From Clostridiales bacterium (GTDB lineage: Bacteria; Bacillota; Clostridia; Oscillospirales; Oscillospiraceae): a DNA stretch of 5,626 nt. The notes beneath the pieces are model-generated. The model saw only the letters and a program-made list of their open reading frames with translations. It did no database searches and had not been told where the DNA came from. This document shows, in pieces, positions 1 to 4,825 of the stretch. The translations under genes were made by a program, and so were the position numbers. Numbering within the stretch: position 1 is the first letter of the stretch; each line of letters opens with the position of its first letter. Where the stretch lies: assembly GCA_019421525.1 (NCBI GenBank), contig JAHZFC010000138.1, forward strand, positions 1 to 5,626, in the 5' to 3' direction.

Positions 1-1
1 C

Positions 2-50
2 CCGGCGATTCTTTGGTGACTTTCTAATCGCTTAGAAAGTCACCCGCCGG
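2..50. repeat. Long palindrome at window start
   Basis: A perfect 13-bp inverted repeat, GGTGACTTTCTAA (15-27) and TTAGAAAGTCACC (32-44), encloses a 4-base loop. An outer pair CCGGCG (2-7) and CGCCGG (45-50) could extend it across a 7-base bulge on the left arm. No T-run follows either arm, so it is not a classical intrinsic terminator. It sits in gene-free DNA and resembles the palindromic repeat units scattered at gene borders in Oscillospiraceae genomes (family resemblance recalled, not searched). It could also lie near the 3' end of a gene outside the window. Confidence 0.75.
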
Positions 51-74
51 AGGCCGGGACGGCCTCATGTGGTC

Positions 75-154
75 GCAAGGGTCCTACCCTTGCTGTGGCT
101 GTCAACAAATGGGGTCTGGAAAAATACGTTTCCAAGGGCGACAGCCTTTGGAAC
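75..154. repeat. Diverged intergenic repeat, copy 1
   Basis: This stretch contains two hairpins, GCAAGGG (75-81) with CCCTTGC (87-93), and TCCAAGGGC (131-139) with GCCTTTGGA (144-152, one G-T pair). Between them, from 99, it reads CTGTCAACAAATGGGG then GGAAAA. The same order of elements, CTGTCAAAAGAAATGGGG, GGAAAA and a CAAAGGC/GCCTTTG hairpin, recurs at 2451-2528. The two regions therefore look like diverged copies of one repeat family. The reading frames crossing this region translate the repeat and are not supported as genes. Confidence 0.6.
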
Positions 155-156
155 CC

Positions 157-207
157 CCCTCATCCGCCCTGGCTGGCGCCGGGGCACCTTCTCCTAAAGG
201 AGAAGGC
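157..207. repeat. Two-hairpin repeat module A
   Basis: This is the first of four successive modules that begin with CCCTC and contain two adjacent hairpins. Hairpin 1 pairs GCCCTGGC (166-173) with GCCGGGGC (178-185), with one G-T pair. Hairpin 2 pairs CCTTCTCC (187-194) with GGAGAAGG (199-206) around TAAA. It shares the CCCTCA start and the CACCTTC...GAAGGC end with module D. Confidence 0.7.
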
Positions 208-213
208 GTCACC

Positions 214-255
214 CCCTCTGGCCCGCAGGGCCACCTCCCCCGTCAAGGGGGAGGC
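214..255. repeat. Two-hairpin repeat module B
   Basis: The second module starts with CCCTCT. Hairpin 1 pairs TGGCCC (219-224) with GGGCCA (228-233). Hairpin 2 pairs CCTCCCCC (234-241) with GGGGGAGG (247-254) around GTCAA. The stem sequences differ from module A but the architecture is the same. Confidence 0.7.
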
Positions 256-263
256 AAGGCCCC

Positions 264-309
264 CCCTCAGTCACGCTTTGCGTGACAGCTTCCCCGCCAG
301 GGGGGAGCC
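264..309. repeat. Two-hairpin repeat module C
   Basis: The third module starts with CCCTCA. Hairpin 1 is a perfect GTCACGC (270-276) with GCGTGAC (280-286) around TTT. Hairpin 2 pairs GCTTCCCC (288-295) with GGGGGAGC (301-308), with one G-T pair. Confidence 0.7.
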
Positions 310-319
310 GGAGGGTCAG

Positions 320-369
320 CCCTCATCCTCCCCGCTTGCGCGGGGCACCTTCCCCCCCTGGGGGAAGGC
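320..369. repeat. Two-hairpin repeat module D
   Basis: The fourth module starts with CCCTCA. Hairpin 1 is a perfect CCCCGC (330-335) with GCGGGG (340-345) around TTGC. Hairpin 2 pairs CCTTCCCC (348-355) with GGGGAAGG (361-368). It is the closest relative of module A in its outer sequence, while its first stem differs. Confidence 0.7.
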
Positions 370-376
370 TTTGACC

Positions 377-414
377 GTCAGGCGAAGCCTGACAGGGCCG
401 GAGGCCCTTGTTTT
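377..414 (+). terminator. Hairpin pair with T-run, possible attenuator
   Basis: GTCAGGC (377-383) pairs perfectly with GCCTGAC (387-393). Directly after it AGGGCC (394-399) pairs with GGCCCT (403-408) around GGA, and TGTTTT (409-414) follows. This has the form of a short intrinsic terminator read on the plus strand, and it ends only 2 bases before the ribosome binding site of the histidine kinase (AAAGGAG, 417-423). It may reduce read-through into that gene, or it may simply be a fifth repeat unit. The stem is only 6 bp, so terminator activity is uncertain. Confidence 0.4.
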
Positions 415-432
415 GGAAAGGAGAGAGAGGAC

Positions 433-1338
433 ATGCAGACAGCGGCGATCGTGATCCTGGCCCTGCTGTGCCTGATCCTGATCGTGGATCTGCTCAGCCT
501 GGAGCGGGGGATGCGCCGGGCGGCCAGGCAGATCCGGGCCCAGATGGAGGGCAAGTCCACCGTACGGGTGACGGTGCCCTGCCCCAACGTGGCGGCGGAG
601 GAGCTGTTCCGGACCATCAACGACCTTCTGGAGCAGCGCCAGGGGGAGAGCGCGGATTACCGCCGGAAGGAGCTGGACCTGCGCCGGCAGATCGCCGATG
701 TGTCCCACGACCTGCGCACCCCGCTGACTTCCATTTTGGGCTACCTCCAGCTGCTGGAGGAGGACTCCCTCACCCCGGAGCAGAGAGCGGAGTACCTGGC
801 GGTCATCCGCAGCCGGGCTGCCACCCTCCAGACTCTCATCACCTCCTCCTACGACCTGTCCCGCATCGAGGGAGGCCAGTGGCAGCTGGAGCGGGAGCCG
901 GTGGACCTGGGCCGGGAGCTGGCCGACCAGCTGGCCGCGGCCTATGAGCAGCTGGAGCAGGCGGGCCTCCAGGTGACGGTGGACATGGCCGACGGCCTGC
1001 CCCCGGTGTGGGGGGACCGGAACGGGGTGGTGCGGGTGCTGTCCAACCTGCTCACCAACGCATACCGCCACGGGACGGGGACGCTGGAGGTGCGGCTGTA
1101 CCGGGAGGGGGACCATGTGGTGTCCGCCTTCTCCAACGACGCGCCCGGCATGACCGACGAGGACGTGGAGCGGGTGTTCGAGCGGTTCTACACCGTGGAC
1201 CGGATGCGCACCGGGCAGAACACCGGCCTGGGCATGGCCATCGTCAAGGCCCTGGCCGAGCGGATGGGGGGTCAGGTGTCCGCCCGGCTGGAGGGCGGGC
1301 GGTTCACCGCCCTGGTGTCCTGGAAGGCCGCGGGGTGA
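433..1338 (+). CDS. Single-pass membrane sensor histidine kinase
   Basis: This is a 301-residue two-component sensor kinase that would autophosphorylate and pass phosphate to a response regulator. Residues 4-22 form one N-terminal membrane anchor. No extracellular sensor domain and no clear HAMP domain follow. The dimerisation/phosphoacceptor domain carries the H box SHDLRTPL with His92. The ATPase domain has an N box (RVLSNLLTNAYRHG, Asn205 and Asn209), a G1 box (NDAPGM, 235-240), an F box (VFERFY, 248-253) and a G2 box (GQNTGLGMAIVK, 261-272). All residues needed for catalysis appear present. The ATG is preceded by AAAGGAG at 417-423 with a 9-base spacer. No response regulator lies in the window, so its partner is either upstream of position 1 or elsewhere. 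The signal is unknown; with one membrane helix, sensing may be intracellular or through a partner protein. The kinase assignment is firm; the pathway is not. Confidence 0.93.
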   Translation: MQTAAIVILALLCLILIVDLLSLERGMRRAARQIRAQMEGKSTVRVTVPCPNVAAEELFRTINDLLEQRQGESADYRRKELDLRRQIADVSHDLRTPLTSILGYLQLLEEDSLTPEQRAEYLAVIRSRAATLQTLITSSYDLSRIEGGQWQLEREPVDLGRELADQLAAAYEQLEQAGLQVTVDMADGLPPVWGDRNGVVRVLSNLLTNAYRHGTGTLEVRLYREGDHVVSAFSNDAPGMTDEDVERVFERFYTVDRMRTGQNTGLGMAIVKALAERMGGQVSARLEGGRFTALVSWKAAG

Positions 1339-1411
1339 TCGGACAAATACCCGGGCGGCAGCCCGTGGAGATAGGCTGGCCGGAGGGCCGGCGGAACAAG
1401 GAGGAGCTGTT

Positions 1412-2368
1412 ATGTACGATGTGGTAGCACTGGGCGAGCTGTTGGTGGACTTCGCCCTGACGGACACCGACGGGGAGGGGTATCCCACCCTGAAGGCCAA
1501 CCCCGGCGGCGCGCCGGGCAACTTCCTGGCGGCGCTGAACCGGTATGGGGCCAGCACCGCCTTTGTGGGCAAGGTGGGGCAGGACGCCTTTGGCCGCCTG
1601 CTGCTGGCCACCCTGGAACGGGCGGGCATCGGGACCCGGGGAGTGGTGAGCGACCGGTCGGTGTTCACCACCCTGGCATTCGTTACCCTGGATGAGAACG
1701 GAGACCGCTCCTTCTCCTTTGCCCGCAAGCCGGGGGCGGACACCCGGCTGCGGCCGGAGGAGGTGGACCTGAGCCTCATCGACCAGTGCCGGCTGTTCCA
1801 CTTCGGCACCCTGAGCCTCACCGACGAGCCCGTCAGCTCTGCCACCCGGGAGGCGGTGGCCCATGCCAGGGCCCAGGGCAAGTGGGTCAGCTGCGACCCC
1901 AACCTGCGCCTGCCCCTGTGGGACAGCCCGGCGCGGGCCAGGGAGGCGATGCTGTGGGCGGTGTCCCAGGCGGATATCGTGAAGATCAGCCAGGAGGAGG
2001 TGGACTTTCTCTGGGGCTGCTCCCCCCAGGAGGGGGCGGACCGCCTGCTGGCCGATCATGGGGTCAGCCTGGCCATGGTCACCCTGGGGCCGGAGGGCTG
2101 TTATGTGAAGAACCGGAACGGGGCCTGCTATGGCAGGTGCCCCCAGGTGCAGGTACGGGACACCACCGGGGCGGGGGACATCTTCGGCGGCGCGGCGGTC
2201 AGCCGCTGGCTGGCCACCGGCAAGGCCCCCGGGGAGCTGGACGAGGGGGAACTGGCGGACCTGGCCGCCTTTGCCTGCGCCGCGGCCAGCCTGTCCACCC
2301 GGCTGCCGGGGGGCATCCCCAGCATCCCGGAGCGGGAAGAGGTGGAGGAGGTCCTTGCGGCATTATGA
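1412..2368 (+). CDS. PfkB-family sugar kinase, probable fructokinase
   Basis: This 318-residue protein belongs to the PfkB/ribokinase family and would phosphorylate a sugar with ATP in the cytoplasm; the closest match from memory is bacterial fructokinase (fructose to fructose 6-phosphate). The N-terminus reads VALGELLVDF, the usual first strand. The substrate-side signature GGAPGNFLAALNRYG spans 32-46 and is followed by FVGKVGQDAFG (51-61). The second PfkB signature DTTGAGDIFGGA spans 250-261, with Asp256 the expected catalytic base and the GAG forming the anion hole. Length is normal for the family and the gene looks intact. The start is fixed by AAGGAGG (1398-1404), 7 bases before ATG. It lies 73 bases after the histidine kinase without an obvious terminator, so co-transcription is possible. 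Substrate specificity within PfkB cannot be settled by eye: ribokinase, 2-keto-3-deoxygluconate kinase or another sugar kinase remain possible. Confidence 0.9.
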   Translation: MYDVVALGELLVDFALTDTDGEGYPTLKANPGGAPGNFLAALNRYGASTAFVGKVGQDAFGRLLLATLERAGIGTRGVVSDRSVFTTLAFVTLDENGDRSFSFARKPGADTRLRPEEVDLSLIDQCRLFHFGTLSLTDEPVSSATREAVAHARAQGKWVSCDPNLRLPLWDSPARAREAMLWAVSQADIVKISQEEVDFLWGCSPQEGADRLLADHGVSLAMVTLGPEGCYVKNRNGACYGRCPQVQVRDTTGAGDIFGGAAVSRWLATGKAPGELDEGELADLAAFACAAASLSTRLPGGIPSIPEREEVEEVLAAL

Positions 2369-2439
2369 GGCCCTGGCAGGCCCCCGGCTTTGGTCAGGTT
2401 TCGCCTGGCCCCGGAAAGTCGGGACGGCTTTTGGATTGC

Positions 2440-2555
2440 TTCTTTTGGCGCTGTCAAAAGAAATGGGGGCGGAAAACAGCATCTCAGGGACGCAGTCCTT
2501 GAAGGGTATCAAAGGCGCCAGCCTTTGGACAACGGCCCAAGGGCCTCAGCCCTTG
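2440..2555. repeat. Diverged intergenic repeat, copy 2
   Basis: Three hairpins fill most of the 205-base gap after the sugar kinase. TTCTTTTGGC (2440-2449) pairs with GTCAAAAGAA (2453-2462) with one G-T pair. CAAAGGC (2510-2516) pairs perfectly with GCCTTTG (2521-2527). CAAGGGC (2538-2544) pairs perfectly with GCCCTTG (2549-2555). The blocks CTGTCAAAAGAAATGGGG (2451-2468), GGAAAA (2471-2476) and the CAAAGGC hairpin match the same blocks in copy 1 at 99-152. Copy 2 has about 25 extra bases between the GGAAAA block and the hairpin. None of the hairpins has a good T-run on the plus strand, so termination of the upstream kinase transcript is not established. I see no convincing promoter in this gap. 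Confidence 0.6.
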
Positions 2556-2573
2556 TCAGACAGGAGGTACAGT

Positions 2574-2921
2574 ATGAAAAAGTGGTACGACGAGGAATAT
2601 GAGTTTGAGGTGGAGGTGACCGGCTTCCTCCGGGGAGAGCACACCGAGCGCTACTGCCGCAACGGCGAGGAGGTGGGGGACAAATACACCTGTACCTACG
2701 GCTGCCCGGTCAACGCCCAGGGGTACGGCATCTGCTCCAAGACCATGATGATGCTCTACCCCATCATGGAGGCGGTGCGCAGCGGCGGCGATCTGGAGAA
2801 CATCGGCGGCAGCGGGCGGTACACCAAGGACATCGTCTGCCCCGACGGGTGCGTCATGTTCCGCCTGACGGCCAGGCCGTTGGGGAACGAGAACTTCTTC
2901 AAGGGGAAGTTCTTTGACTGA
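2574..2921 (+). CDS. TIGR04076-like small Cys-containing protein
   Basis: A 115-residue soluble protein with no signal peptide or membrane segment. It resembles the TIGR04076 family of short clostridial and archaeal proteins of unknown function: a beta-rich start (FEVEVTGF, 11-18), a central GICSKTMMMLYPIMEAVRSG (52-71), where the family typically has a Cys followed by a helix ending in Ala-x-Arg-x-Gly, and a late CPDGCVMFRLTA (89-100). Cysteines lie at 28, 40, 44, 54, 89 and 93. Some of them, such as the CxxxC at 40-44 and 89-93, could bind metal or a cofactor; this is inference. The ATG follows AGGAGG (2562-2567) with a 6-base spacer, so longer upstream starts in the same frame are not needed. 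Its end overlaps the next gene by 8 bases, implying one transcript and coupled translation. The family assignment rests on remembered pattern similarity. Confidence 0.7.
   Translation: MKKWYDEEYEFEVEVTGFLRGEHTERYCRNGEEVGDKYTCTYGCPVNAQGYGICSKTMMMLYPIMEAVRSGGDLENIGGSGRYTKDIVCPDGCVMFRLTARPLGNENFFKGKFFD
2901..2916 (+). promoter_or_regulatory. RBS and TTG start of the C45 hydrolase
   Basis: AAGGGG (2901-2906) lies 7 bases ahead of a TTG codon at 2914-2916, inside the end of the preceding gene. No ATG or GTG gives a better start: the first in-frame ATG is at 2977 and lacks an upstream Shine-Dalgarno match. A TTG start that overlaps the upstream stop suggests translation coupled to termination of the preceding gene. 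Confidence 0.55.
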
Positions 2922-3735
2922 GACTGGGGACGGCCAGCGCTGCGACGCGGAGATCCTCCAGGCTGTCCTGTTCAGCATGTACGCCATCCCGCCCGCCTGC
3001 GGCTGCTCCTGTTTCGCGGCCGCCACGGACAAGGGCGTGCTGCTGGGGCGCAACAGCGATTTCCTCACCGCTCTGGAGGGGAACAACTGCAACGTCATCT
3101 ACCGCCTGTCCGGGGGTGGCCATGCCTTTACCGGCAATACCACTTCCTTTCTCCAGATGGAGGACGGCATCAACGACTGCGGCCTGGCCGCTGGGCTGAC
3201 CTCCGTGGGGCCCACAGGGCGAAAGCCGGGGTTCAACGCGGGACTGCTGCTGCGGTATCTGCTGGAGCATTGCGAGAGCGTGGCCCAGGCCGTGGCCCAG
3301 GTGGGGCGGTTGCCCCTGGCCTCTGCCATGACCCTGACGCTGGCCGACCCGTCCGGGGCCATCGCGGTGGTGGAGTGCGACCATCAGAAGCTGGAGACAG
3401 CCCCGCCGCCGGGCCAGTCCGCTCCCTTTGTCTGTGCCACCAACTCCTTCCACCTGCCCGGCATGGCGGGCCGCCGCTGGGAGCGGGAGGATGACTGGTC
3501 AGCCGACGAGCGCTATGAGACGATGACCTCCGCCCTGGGCCGCCACGCCCCTGACCTGGCCTTTGCCCGGGCGTTGCTGTCCGGGGAGCACGGCTTTCTA
3601 TGCCAGTATGACCGGAGCACGGGAAGGGACACCGTCTGGTCCATGATCTGCGACCTGACGGGACGGCGGATCTTCCGCAGCGAGGGAAACCCCAGGCGGA
3701 GCCCCTATGTCCAGGACCTGCGGTTTTCCTTTTGA
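2914..3735 (+). CDS. C45-type autoproteolytic acyltransferase/hydrolase
   Basis: A 273-residue Ntn-fold enzyme of the acyl-CoA:6-aminopenicillanate acyltransferase-like / linear amide C-N hydrolase group. Members are made as precursors that cut themselves before a Cys, which becomes the N-terminal nucleophile acting on amide bonds. The expected site is Gly30-Cys31 in CGCSCF (29-34). Family hallmarks follow: GRNSDF (45-50), TGNTTSFLQMEDGIND (73-88), GLAAGLTSVG (90-99), NAGLLLRYLLE (108-118), TLTLADPSGAIAVVEC (140-155), ATNSF (175-179), WSADERYETM (195-204), GFLCQYDRSTGRDTVWSM (227-244) and a closing EGNP (257-260). No signal peptide is visible, so it is probably cytoplasmic. The segment before Cys31 has only 30 residues, whereas family members usually carry a longer pro-segment, so the front may be missing. 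It is coupled to the TIGR04076-like gene. The substrate is unknown; peptide, carcinine-like or N-acyl amides are all possible. Confidence 0.82.
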   Translation: MTETGDGQRCDAEILQAVLFSMYAIPPACGCSCFAAATDKGVLLGRNSDFLTALEGNNCNVIYRLSGGGHAFTGNTTSFLQMEDGINDCGLAAGLTSVGPTGRKPGFNAGLLLRYLLEHCESVAQAVAQVGRLPLASAMTLTLADPSGAIAVVECDHQKLETAPPPGQSAPFVCATNSFHLPGMAGRRWEREDDWSADERYETMTSALGRHAPDLAFARALLSGEHGFLCQYDRSTGRDTVWSMICDLTGRRIFRSEGNPRRSPYVQDLRFSF

Positions 3736-3760
3736 GCCCTGTTATTTCGCTGAACATAAG

Positions 3761-3800
3761 AGGAGCGCGAAAGCAGTCATCTGCTTTCGCGCTCCTTTTT
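3761..3800 (+). terminator. Strong intrinsic terminator between convergent genes
   Basis: AGGAGCGCGAAAGCAG (3761-3776) and CTGCTTTCGCGCTCCT (3781-3796) form a perfect 16-bp stem with a 4-base loop, followed by TTTT and GTT. On the plus strand it ends the transcript of the C45 enzyme, 25 bases after its stop. Read on the minus strand the hairpin is followed by CTTATGTTC, so it would be weaker for the converging Cys-tail gene, although that gene has no other visible terminator. Confidence 0.93.
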
Positions 3801-3832
3801 GTTAGGCTATTTGGTGGATGCGACGGCCAGAC

Positions 3833-4291
3833 TCACTCCTGGGGCTTGTCGTCCTCGCTGTTGTCTCCGCAGCCGCAGTCACAGCCGCAGCCGTCATCGG
3901 CGGGGGCCTCCTGGTCGGGGGTGACGTCGATGTCCACCTCCACCTCCTCGACCTCCTCGTCGGACAGGTTGCCGGCGGCCTTGATGTCGGCGATGCGCTC
4001 GTTGTTGTACTCGATCTTGGCCTGGGACTGGCTGATCTTCTCGCACAGGTCGGCATAGGCGGGCTCGGGAGCGGAGCCCCGCTCGGCAAAGTACAGCTTG
4101 CCCAGCTCCAGATATGCTTTCTTGATGGCGTCCGCCTCGCTGGCGTTCTGCACCTTGAGCTTGCCGATCTCTGTCAGCTCCTTGCTCTTGGCGATGGCGG
4201 TGTCGGTCAGGTCCTTGGCCCGGGCCACGCCGGTCTGAGCCAGATCCTTGGCAGCTTCCTTGATCTTGTCAAAGTCGATATTGATATTCAT
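3833..4291 (-). CDS. Helical acidic protein with Cys-Gly tail, function unknown
   Basis: A 152-residue protein that I cannot assign to a function. Residues 5-48 are charged and helical (DFDKIKEAAKDLAQTG, then repeated Ala/Lys/Asp patterns) and resemble an amphipathic helix. A second helical part follows with AIKKAYLELGKLYFAE (55-70) and DLCEKISQSQAKIEYNNERI (81-100), similar to small clostridial coiled-coil proteins that often end in a zinc ribbon. Residues 108-134 are strongly acidic. The tail has Cys135, 137, 139 and 141 alternating with Gly or Asp, then more acidic residues. The four Cys in seven residues may bind metal (inference). The start at 4291 is chosen because AAGGAGG (complement of 4299-4305) lies 7 bases ahead; a start at 4399 would include the promoter and is rejected. 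No signal peptide or membrane segment is seen. It has its own promoter. Confidence 0.85.
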   Translation of the reverse strand: MNINIDFDKIKEAAKDLAQTGVARAKDLTDTAIAKSKELTEIGKLKVQNASEADAIKKAYLELGKLYFAERGSAPEPAYADLCEKISQSQAKIEYNNERIADIKAAGNLSDEEVEEVEVDIDVTPDQEAPADDGCGCDCGCGDNSEDDKPQE

Positions 4292-4339
4292 GGTGGAACC
4301 TCCTTGATATTGTGGCTGGCGCCCTTGCTTCATGGTCCC

Positions 4340-4368
4340 ATTGTAATCCGGGAAAGAGCGGGATGCAA
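4340..4368 (-). promoter_or_regulatory. Sigma-A type promoter of the Cys-tail gene
   Basis: On the minus strand, TTGCAT (4363-4368) and TACAAT (4340-4345) are separated by exactly 17 bases. They differ from the TTGACA/TATAAT consensus by two and one bases. The predicted start of transcription, about 7 bases on, would give a leader of roughly 40 bases containing the AAGGAGG of the Cys-tail gene. It is the only clear housekeeping promoter I see in the window. Between it and the gtrA-like stop at 4418 I find no terminator, so read-through from the sugar-transfer genes is possible. Confidence 0.75.
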
Positions 4369-4417
4369 GGGGTTTTGGAAGGTTTAACGGGTCTTTCATC
4401 GTTTTTTAATTTGATGT

Positions 4418-4825
4418 TCATCCCTTGTTCCGAAAGGCGAAGAACCGCTGCCCGAAGTAGTTGAGCACGGTGTACAGCCCCATGCCGCCCACCTTGGCCA
4501 GCCGCTCCACCCAGACCGGGTCCAGCCCCGTCCAGCCCAGCACCCACTGGGCGGCGGGCTGGGCGATGGAGTAGGCGATCAGGTAGCACACCGCCACGTT
4601 GACGGCGAATCTCAGCACAGACGGCCAGAAGGCGGCGCGGCTTTGGAAGGTGAAGGAGCGGTTGAGGAAGAAGCTCAGCACCGCCCCGGCCACATAGGCG
4701 ATGGCGGTGGACGGCCAGTAGCCCAGGTCCTCCAGCAGGAACATGAGCACCATGGACAGCAGGGTGTTGCCCACCCCCACCAGCAGGAACTTCCAGATGG
4801 AGGGATCAAGGAGCTTCTTCTTCAT
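4418..4825 (-). CDS. GtrA-family membrane protein, putative lipid-sugar flippase
   Basis: A 135-residue integral membrane protein with four predicted helices at about 12-31, 38-57, 70-88 and 108-126, the normal size and topology for GtrA-like proteins. Family marks include FLLVGVGNTLLSM (13-25), SFFLNRSFTF (51-60) and the end NYFGQRFFAF (122-131). GtrA proteins are thought to move polyprenyl-phosphate-linked sugars across the membrane, or to assist the glycosyltransferase that makes them. The ATG at 4825 follows GGAGGA (complement of 4831-4836) by 5 bases, inside the upstream glycosyltransferase gene. The two genes overlap by 20 bases and are surely co-transcribed, which supports a joint role in adding sugars to a cell-surface polymer. 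The sugar and polymer are unknown. Confidence 0.9.
   Translation of the reverse strand: MKKKLLDPSIWKFLLVGVGNTLLSMVLMFLLEDLGYWPSTAIAYVAGAVLSFFLNRSFTFQSRAAFWPSVLRFAVNVAVCYLIAYSIAQPAAQWVLGWTGLDPVWVERLAKVGGMGLYTVLNYFGQRFFAFRNKG

Noticed and set aside
1..60. Possible C-terminus of an upstream gene; all three plus frames stop within the first 35 bases.
   Set aside because: Too little sequence to identify a protein, and the palindrome there explains the sequence.
157..408. CRISPR array.
   Set aside because: There is no constant direct repeat with unique spacers; the units are variable hairpins of unequal length, and no cas gene is present.
1..432. Riboswitch or structured regulatory RNA upstream of the kinase.
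   Set aside because: The structure consists of independent short hairpins of a repeat type; no known aptamer core was recognised.
67..454. Two overlapping plus-strand frames in the 5' gene-free region.
   Set aside because: They translate the hairpin modules, lack convincing ribosome binding sites, and one runs into the kinase gene.
316..1902. A 528-codon open frame on the minus strand across the histidine kinase, the gap and the sugar kinase.
   Set aside because: It is antisense to two well-recognised genes, has no family motif, is rich in His/Arg/Gly/Pro/Leu as expected from reversed GC-rich codons, and crosses the repeat array at its end.
2431..2476. Promoter with TTGGAT at 2431 for the TIGR04076-like gene.
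   Set aside because: At 17 bases' distance there is only TCAAAA, a poor -10 element, and the site overlaps a repeat hairpin.
3818..4387. A 189-codon hydrophobic plus-strand frame opposite the Cys-tail gene, rich in Val, Leu and Gly.
   Set aside because: Reversed Asp/Glu/Lys/Ala codons give this composition; the minus-strand gene has a strong RBS and promoter, the plus frame has neither.
4292..4399. Longer version of the Cys-tail protein starting at 4399.
   Set aside because: The extra part would include the promoter and the strong RBS of the 4291 start, and its start at 4399 has no good Shine-Dalgarno sequence.
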